Source: Pelomonas sp. Root1237 | Lineage (GTDB): Bacteria; Pseudomonadota; Gammaproteobacteria; Burkholderiales; Burkholderiaceae_C | Direction: 5' to 3' | NCBI RefSeq assembly: GCF_001425055.1 | Contig: NZ_LMDK01000019.1 | Location: forward strand, 62,001 to 126,000 | Length of the DNA stretch: 64,000 nucleotides | In this document: one piece after another, positions 57,903 through 64,000 of the stretch | Layout of the letters: the number at the start of each line of letters is the position of its first letter | Position numbering within the stretch: the first letter of the stretch is position 1 | Position numbers and translations under genes: made by a program | The notes under the pieces: model-generated | The model's database searches: none | What the model saw: the letters and a program-made list of their open reading frames with translations, nothing else | Told to the model about the DNA's origin: nothing

Positions 57903-60086
57903 ATGGCAAACGCCGCACTTCAGAACCTTTTCACGCTTTTCCAGGCTGGGCGCCATGCCGAGATGGCCGCGCAGGCCAGCGCATTGCTCGCCGAGCATCC
58001 CCAGGACGGCACGTTGTGGAAGGCCCTGTCCGTGGCCCTGCAGATGCTGGGCGAGGACGCGCTACCGGCCTTGGAGCGCGCCCTGGCCCTGTTGCCGGAC
58101 GATGCCGAACTGACGGCCAATCTCGGCGCCCTGCTGGCCTCGCGGCAGCGTTGGCCCGAGGCGCGGGCCGCCTATGAGCGAGCGCTGGCGCTGCAGCCGC
58201 GCCTGCCGGGCGCCCACAACAACCTCGGCAACGCGCTGCTGGCGCTGGGCGAGCCGGCCCAGGCCCTCGCCGCCATTGAGGCCGCCCTCGCGCTGCAACC
58301 CGGCTTGGTCGCTGCCCTGGGCAACCGCGGGCGGGCGCTGCTGGCACTGGGGCGCCACGCGGATGCGGCGCAGGCCTTCGAGCAGGCGATCGCAGCACGC
58401 CCGGCGGATGCGGGTCTGCGCGGGCATGCCGCAACGGCCTGGGCCGCAGCCGGGCGCCCTCGTGAAGCGGTGGCCAGGCTGCGCGAGGCCGTGGCCCTAG
58501 CGCCGGCGGATGTCGCCCACCGCTTCGCGCTGGGCAACCTGCTGCAGGAGGTCGGCGACGCGGCGGGCGCTGTTGACGCCTGGGAGGCGGTTCTGTCGCT
58601 GGATGCCGGCCATGCCGAAGCCGCCTGCAATCTGAGCCTGCTGCGGCCGCAGCGCGGCGAGGCGGTGTTGACGGCGGCTCTGGCCACGGGCCTGGCCGGC
58701 GAGCGCCGGGCGGCGGCGCTGGCCAACCTGGGCGGGCTGCGGCTGCGCGAGGGACGGCATGCACAGGCTGTGGCCGCCTACCGTCAAGCGCTGGACGACG
58801 CGCCGACGTCGCCCCAGGCTTTGAGCAACCTCGCCCAGGCTTTGAAGCAGCAGGGCCGCCTGGACGAGGCCGATGTGGTGCTGAGCCGCCTCATTGCCCT
58901 CGATCCGACGCTGCTGACCGCACGCAGCGACCGTTTGCTGCTGCGTGCATATCGCCAGCAGGGTGCCGAGCTGCGGAGCGAGGCGCAGGCCTTCGGTCAG
59001 GCTGTGGCGGCGCCTGCCGTTTCGCGGCCCGCGCGCGCGGCTGGGCCTTTGCGCGTCGGCTTGGTGTCGGCCGACCTGCGCGGCCATCCGGTCGGGCGGC
59101 TGGCCGAGGCCTGGCTGCCGGCGCTGGCGCGGCGTTGCGAGCTTTTCGTCTACGCCAACCATGGTGGCGACGATGAACTGACCCTGCGGTTGCGGGCCGC
59201 CGCGCCGCGTTGGCTGCACGTGGCCGGCTGGGATGACGCGACGCTGGCGCAACGCATCGCGGCCGATGGCATCGATGTGCTGATCGACCTGAACGGCCAC
59301 ACGGGCGGTCATCGCCTGGGCGTGTTCGCGCGCCGGCCGGCGCCGCGACAGTTGAGCTGGCTGGGCTATGCAGGCAGCACCGGGCTGGCCGAGATGGATG
59401 GCTTCATCGGCGACCGTTGGTTGTTGCCTGAGGGCGCCGAAGCCGGTTTTGTGGAGCCTTTGCTGCGGCTGCCCGACAGCTTCACGGTCTATGCGCCGCC
59501 CGCCGAGGCGCCTGCCGTGGCCATGCGGGAAGGACCGATGTGCTTCGGCTGTTTCAATGCCCTGCACAAGCTCGGCGACGAAGTGCTGGCGCTGTGGGCG
59601 CGCGTGCTGGAGGCGGTGCCCGACAGCCGGCTGCTGCTGAAGGCGCCCGGTCTGCAGCACGAGGCGGAGCGCACGGCCCTGTTCGGCCGCTGGCCGGGTG
59701 ATACGGCCCGGCTGGACCTGCAGGGGCCGGGGCCGCTGGCCGACTATCTCTGCGACTTCGGGCGCATCGATATTGCCCTCGACCCCTTCCCGCACAGCGG
59801 CGGCATGACGACGCTGGACGGGCTCTGGATGGGCGTGCCGGTGCTGACGCTGCCGGGGCCGGCGCCGATCTCGCGTCAGGGCCTGAGCTTCATGCAGACG
59901 CTGGGGCTGGCGCAAGACTGGGTGGCGTCGGACGCGGAGGACTATGTGCGCCTGGCGGTACGCTGGGCCGCAGATCGCGCGGGCCTGGCGGCGCTGCGCG
60001 CCGGGCTGCGTGAACGCATGGCAGTCAGCCCCCTGGGTGACGCCGAGCGCTTCGCAGCGGGCTGGGTGGCGCAGGTGCAGGCATGA
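57903..60086 (+). CDS. TPR O-GlcNAc-transferase-like glycosyltransferase (GT41-type), second copy
   Basis: A 727-residue protein with about ten N-terminal tetratricopeptide repeats (about 5-370) and a C-terminal GT41 domain (about 395-715). Key segments are LIDLNGHTGGHRLGVF, LSWLGYAGSTG, CFGCFNALHKLGDEV and ALDPFPHSGGMTTLDGLWMGVPVLTLPG. The ATG at 57903 is chosen because the frame above it overlaps the divergent promoter. It differs clearly from the copy at 29985 in both TPR number and catalytic-loop residues (HSGGMTT against YGGGTTT), so target or donor may differ. It overlaps the downstream MipA-type gene by four bases. Confidence 0.9.
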   Translation: MANAALQNLFTLFQAGRHAEMAAQASALLAEHPQDGTLWKALSVALQMLGEDALPALERALALLPDDAELTANLGALLASRQRWPEARAAYERALALQPRLPGAHNNLGNALLALGEPAQALAAIEAALALQPGLVAALGNRGRALLALGRHADAAQAFEQAIAARPADAGLRGHAATAWAAAGRPREAVARLREAVALAPADVAHRFALGNLLQEVGDAAGAVDAWEAVLSLDAGHAEAACNLSLLRPQRGEAVLTAALATGLAGERRAAALANLGGLRLREGRHAQAVAAYRQALDDAPTSPQALSNLAQALKQQGRLDEADVVLSRLIALDPTLLTARSDRLLLRAYRQQGAELRSEAQAFGQAVAAPAVSRPARAAGPLRVGLVSADLRGHPVGRLAEAWLPALARRCELFVYANHGGDDELTLRLRAAAPRWLHVAGWDDATLAQRIAADGIDVLIDLNGHTGGHRLGVFARRPAPRQLSWLGYAGSTGLAEMDGFIGDRWLLPEGAEAGFVEPLLRLPDSFTVYAPPAEAPAVAMREGPMCFGCFNALHKLGDEVLALWARVLEAVPDSRLLLKAPGLQHEAERTALFGRWPGDTARLDLQGPGPLADYLCDFGRIDIALDPFPHSGGMTTLDGLWMGVPVLTLPGPAPISRQGLSFMQTLGLAQDWVASDAEDYVRLAVRWAADRAGLAALRAGLRERMAVSPLGDAERFAAGWVAQVQA

Positions 60087-60943
60087 TGCGCGCCGTCGCC
60101 ATCCACCTCTCGCCCATGAAATGCCTCCTCGGTTTCAGCCTGGCCTGTGCGGCCACTCTCGTGCATGCCGATGACGCCGCGACCAAGCCCTCTGAGCTGC
60201 CGCTGTGGGAGCTGGGTGTGGCCGCCGGCGCGCTGTCGCAGCAGGCCTATCCGGGAGCAGACCAGCAGGTCACGCGCACGCCGGTGCTGCCCTACGTCAT
60301 CTACCGCGGCAAGGTGCTGCGGGCCGATGACGCGGGCGCGGGGTTGCGGGCGGTGCGCACCGAGAGCTTCGAGCTGGATGTGTCCTTCGCGGGCTCGCTG
60401 AGTGCTGGCGGTAAGGAGCTGCGGGCGCGCGAGGGCATGCCGCGGCTGCGTTCGCTGGTGGAGTTCGGGCCCGTCGGTCGCTGGTATCTGAACGGCCGCA
60501 AAGCCGCTGACAGCCTGACTTTCGAGCTGCCGCTGCGCGGCGTGTTCGAGGCGAGCGACCTGCGCCGGCATCGCGGCATGAGCCTGGAGCCGGAGCTGGC
60601 TCTGGAGCACCGCGCCAGGGCGGGCTGGAGTTATGGCGTCAGTGCGGGAGTGCTGTTCGGCGACCGTCGCCTCGGGGCGACCTATTACACCGTCGCGCCG
60701 AACGAGGCGCTGGCGGATCGGCCGGCCTATGCGGCTCGCGCCGGCTTGATTGCCTGGCGGCTCAAGGGCGGGGTGTCGCACCAGCTGACGCCGGATGTGC
60801 GTCTGTTTGCCATCGGACGTGTCGACAGCGTGGCTGGGGCCGCCAATCGCGACAGTCCGCTTGTACGCCAGACCACGGGCGCCAGCGTCGGCATCGGGCT
60901 GACCTATACGTTCGCGCGCTCAGCCGCCCGAGCGAGCGACTGA
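60083..60943 (+). CDS. MipA/OmpV family outer-membrane protein
   Basis: A protein of up to 286 residues with a signal peptide (KCLLGFSLACAATLVHADD) and a beta-barrel of the MipA/OmpV family (ELGVAAGALSQQAYPGADQQ near the start, terminal strand GIGLTYTF). The ATG at 60083 overlaps the glycosyltransferase stop; the ATG at 60116 gives a more normal signal peptide and is equally likely. Family members scaffold murein-modifying enzymes or act in surface responses. A bidirectional terminator follows about 20 bases after the stop. Confidence 0.88.
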   Translation: MMRAVAIHLSPMKCLLGFSLACAATLVHADDAATKPSELPLWELGVAAGALSQQAYPGADQQVTRTPVLPYVIYRGKVLRADDAGAGLRAVRTESFELDVSFAGSLSAGGKELRAREGMPRLRSLVEFGPVGRWYLNGRKAADSLTFELPLRGVFEASDLRRHRGMSLEPELALEHRARAGWSYGVSAGVLFGDRRLGATYYTVAPNEALADRPAYAARAGLIAWRLKGGVSHQLTPDVRLFAIGRVDSVAGAANRDSPLVRQTTGASVGIGLTYTFARSAARASD

Positions 60944-60963
60944 GAACCTCAGGCACAAAAGAA

Positions 60964-60987
60964 AAGGGGCTGCTCGCGCAGCCCCTT
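60964..60987. terminator. Bidirectional terminator between mipA-type gene and groEL
   Basis: A perfect 10-bp stem (60964-60973 with 60978-60987, loop of four). The T-run is better on the minus strand (CTTTTC), so it mainly serves groEL, but it lies 20 bases after the plus-strand gene as well. Confidence 0.8.
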
Positions 60988-61000
60988 CCTGAATGCTTGA

Positions 61001-61053
61001 TCAGTTGGGGACAGAGCTGTCGGGCGAGTACGCCCGCCAGGTCTGTCCCGCAA
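61001..61053. repeat. REP-like element downstream of groEL
   Basis: It begins with a TCAGTTGGGGACAGA block (61001-61015) and ends with TCTGTCCCGCAA (61042-61053), five bases before the groEL stop. A GCGGGC-type hairpin lies in the middle. The same two end blocks occur at 62755-62769 and 62790-62801, on the other side of groEL. GGGGACAGA repeats of this type are often linked to RAYT transposases, but none is encoded here. Confidence 0.7.
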
Positions 61054-61057
61054 TGTC

Positions 61058-62801
<1,744 letters not shown>

Positions 62802-62805
62802 GCTA

Positions 62806-63096
62806 TTACTTTTGCACCACGGCGAAGAGGTCTTCCTCGCGCATGACCAGCAACTCGTCACCGTCGACCTTGACGGTCTGGCCGGAATACTTGCCAAACA
62901 GCACGCGGTCGCCGACGACGACGTTCAGGGCCACGAACTCACCCTTGTCATTGCGCTTGCCCGGGCCGACGGCCAGGACTTCACCTTGATCAGGCTTCTC
63001 GGCGGCGTTGTCGGGGATGACGATGCCCGAGGCGGTCTTGGTTTCTTGCTCCAGACGGCGAACGATCACGCGATCGTGCAGGGGGCGCAGCTTCAT
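62806..63096 (-). CDS. groS: 10-kDa co-chaperonin GroES
   Basis: A 96-residue Gro[15 protein letters not shown] at the N-terminus, the mobile loop with [13 protein letters not shown] (24-36), the EVLAVGPGK strand and a C-terminal FAVVQK. It caps GroEL rings. It is the first gene of the heat-shock operon and its upstream region carries CIRCE. The start follows a GGAG site on the minus strand. Confidence 0.98.
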   Translation of the reverse strand: MKLRPLHDRVIVRRLEQETKTASGIVIPDNAAEKPDQGEVLAVGPGKRNDKGEFVALNVVVGDRVLFGKYSGQTVKVDGDELLVMREEDLFAVVQK

Positions 63097-63192
63097 GGAA
63101 TCTCCTTGAGAGTTGGAACCGGAGCGGCCGCGGCAATCGCGGCTCGCCGAAAAAAACGGGGCCGCCAGCGGAAAACCGGTCGGCCCGACTCG

Positions 63193-63219
63193 TTAGCACT
63201 CGAATGAGTTGAGTGCTAG
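63193..63219 (-). promoter_or_regulatory. CIRCE operator (HrcA binding site)
   Basis: The 9-9-9 inverted repeat TTAGCACTC-N9-GAGTGCTAG matches the CIRCE consensus with one end mismatch. It lies between the predicted groESL promoter and the groES start, about 97 bases upstream of the ATG, where HrcA would block transcription until heat shock. Confidence 0.95.
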
Positions 63220-63228
63220 CAGAAAGCC

Positions 63229-63256
63229 ATTATAGGGACGGCGGATGACGATTCAA
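63229..63256 (-). promoter_or_regulatory. groESL promoter, sigma-70 and possibly sigma-32
   Basis: On the minus strand, TTGAAT (63251-63256) and TATAAT (63229-63234) are separated by 16 bases, immediately upstream of CIRCE. The same stretch reads CTTGAA...CCCTATAAT, close to a heat-shock sigma-32 promoter, so dual control by HrcA and sigma-32 is possible. The rest of the 310-base gap (63260-63360) holds nothing recognised. Confidence 0.75.
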
Positions 63257-63360
63257 GCCTTGCGGAACTGGGGCTTGCCATATACCGGCGAAGCGCGCCT
63301 TTGCGCCACCCGGGCAGCCGTTTGCCGCAGTCATCGACCGCACATGGGTGGGCCCCAATG

Positions 63361-63385
63361 AAAAACGACCGCCGTAGCGGTCGTT
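63361..63385 (-). terminator. Terminator of the PEP-CTERM gene
   Basis: A perfect 9-bp stem (63364-63372 with 63377-63385, loop of four) is followed on the minus strand by a T-run. It lies 21 bases after the stop of the PEP-CTERM gene. Confidence 0.82.
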
Positions 63386-63406
63386 CTTGAGGCGTGAGGC
63401 GCTGCT

Positions 63407-64000
63407 TTAGCGAGCGACGCGACGGCGTGTCCAACCCAGGCCCGCAAGGGCGCCCAGGGTCAGAGCGATGCTGGCGGGCTCGGGCAGGCGGCCAGGAGGC
63501 TGCGTGTCGACGGTCTTGAAGCTGAGGTCATCGAGCAGAACAGCCTGGTCGTTCGCCGAGAACACCACTGTGCGGCCCACGCCCTGGAACGTCAGTGTGA
63601 TTTGGTTGGACCAGTTGCAGAACACGTAGCTGTTGCATTCAGCGCCGGTGAGACCGTTCAGGCCGCCGCCGAGTTCCTTGCCGCTGGCGTCGTAGACGTG
63701 AACCGAGAGATTGATGCCCAGGGTGCTGCCCGAGTAGACGAAAGACAGGGCGTCGACGAAGCCGTCCGCGAGGTCCAGCGTCAGGCTCTGGATACCTGCC
63801 ACCGCAGGCTTGGTCCAGTCCTGAGCGAGAAAGAGCGCGCCGCAGCTGCCGGTGCGGGAAAAGCTGATGGCGCCGGCATCACCATTCGGGCCATAACTGC
63901 AGGCTTCAGACGTGGACGCCCAGGCGGCGCCACTTCCCACGACACCCTTGGATGCGTAGCGGGAGGTCAGTTGCTCCATGGTCTGCACGTCCTCGAAGTC
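63407..64000 (-). CDS. PEP-CTERM sorting domain protein, 5' end outside window
   Basis: At least 198 residues; the frame is open to the window edge and no signal peptide is present, so the start lies beyond it. The visible beginning (DFEDVQTMEQLTSRYASKGV) is typical of secreted PEP-CTERM proteins with a lectin-like beta-sandwich. Several Cys (ACSYG, SCGAL, ECNSYVFC) could form disulfides. The C-terminus has the sorting signal LPEPASIALTLGALAGLGW followed by an Arg-rich tail (RRRVAR), which is cleaved by an exosortase. This implies an EpsH-type exosortase and exopolysaccharide system elsewhere in the genome. Confidence 0.88.
   Translation of the reverse strand, partial: DFEDVQTMEQLTSRYASKGVVGSGAAWASTSEACSYGPNGDAGAISFSRTGSCGALFLAQDWTKPAVAGIQSLTLDLADGFVDALSFVYSGSTLGINLSVHVYDASGKELGGGLNGLTGAECNSYVFCNWSNQITLTFQGVGRTVVFSANDQAVLLDDLSFKTVDTQPPGRLPEPASIALTLGALAGLGWTRRRVAR

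Overview
This is 64 kb of high-GC chromosome, densely coding on both strands, from a betaproteobacterium that is most likely a Burkholderiales member of the Roseateles/Rubrivivax/Leptothrix type. The assignment is inferred from gene content: ResB/CcsB (System II) cytochrome maturation next to a cytochrome c4 and engB, DUF1415 and DUF1631 proteins, a fused indolepyruvate ferredoxin oxidoreductase with an Lrp regulator, circularly permuted ATP-grasp/alpha-E/transglutaminase operons, groESL under a CIRCE operator, and a PEP-CTERM protein. There are no rRNA or tRNA genes, transposases, phage genes or CRISPR arrays.

Layout. 0-6 kb: a phosphorelay (hybrid kinase, Hpt, response-regulator nucleotidyl cyclase), then two proteins with cyclic-nucleotide-binding domains: a patatin lipase and a small membrane protein. 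6-10 kb: a CheR-like methyltransferase with altered motifs, an OmpR-type regulator, small conserved genes and an M20 amidohydrolase. 10-12.7 kb: a 265-bp composite palindrome, a small secreted Cys/His protein and a TonB-dependent receptor. 12.8-24.1 kb: two non-identical sets of circularly permuted ATP-grasp, alpha-E and transglutaminase genes, separated by a toxin-antitoxin pair and an alpha/beta hydrolase. 24-29.4 kb: LysE exporter with Lrp regulator, an orphan ABC binding protein, a CHASE-PAS-GGDEF enzyme. 29.4-34.2 kb: DinB protein, then a tight operon of a TPR O-GlcNAc-transferase-like enzyme, a DegT aminotransferase and an ATP-grasp enzyme. 34.2-38.4 kb: indolepyruvate ferredoxin oxidoreductase and its divergent Lrp regulator. 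38.5-50.8 kb: eight minus-strand signalling genes. 50.8-55.8 kb: ResB/CcsB, cytochrome c4, engB. 55.8-61 kb: DUF1631 protein, a second TPR glycosyltransferase, a MipA-type outer-membrane protein. 61-64 kb: groEL, groES and a partial PEP-CTERM gene.

How they work together. Signalling dominates the window. The first block reads as stimulus to phosphorelay to cyclic nucleotide to a lipase and a membrane effector. This resembles the cyclase/effector layout of Pycsar immunity but is wired to a two-component input. The 38-51 kb block combines several kinases with one intact GGEEF enzyme, one degenerate GGDEF protein that keeps a product-binding (I-site) motif, and a HisKA-REC protein with no ATPase domain.

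Non-coding structure is also rich. Three copies of a palindromic intergenic repeat carry compensatory changes in their stem. A large nested inverted repeat ends three bases before a start codon. REP-like elements flank groEL and split groES from groEL.
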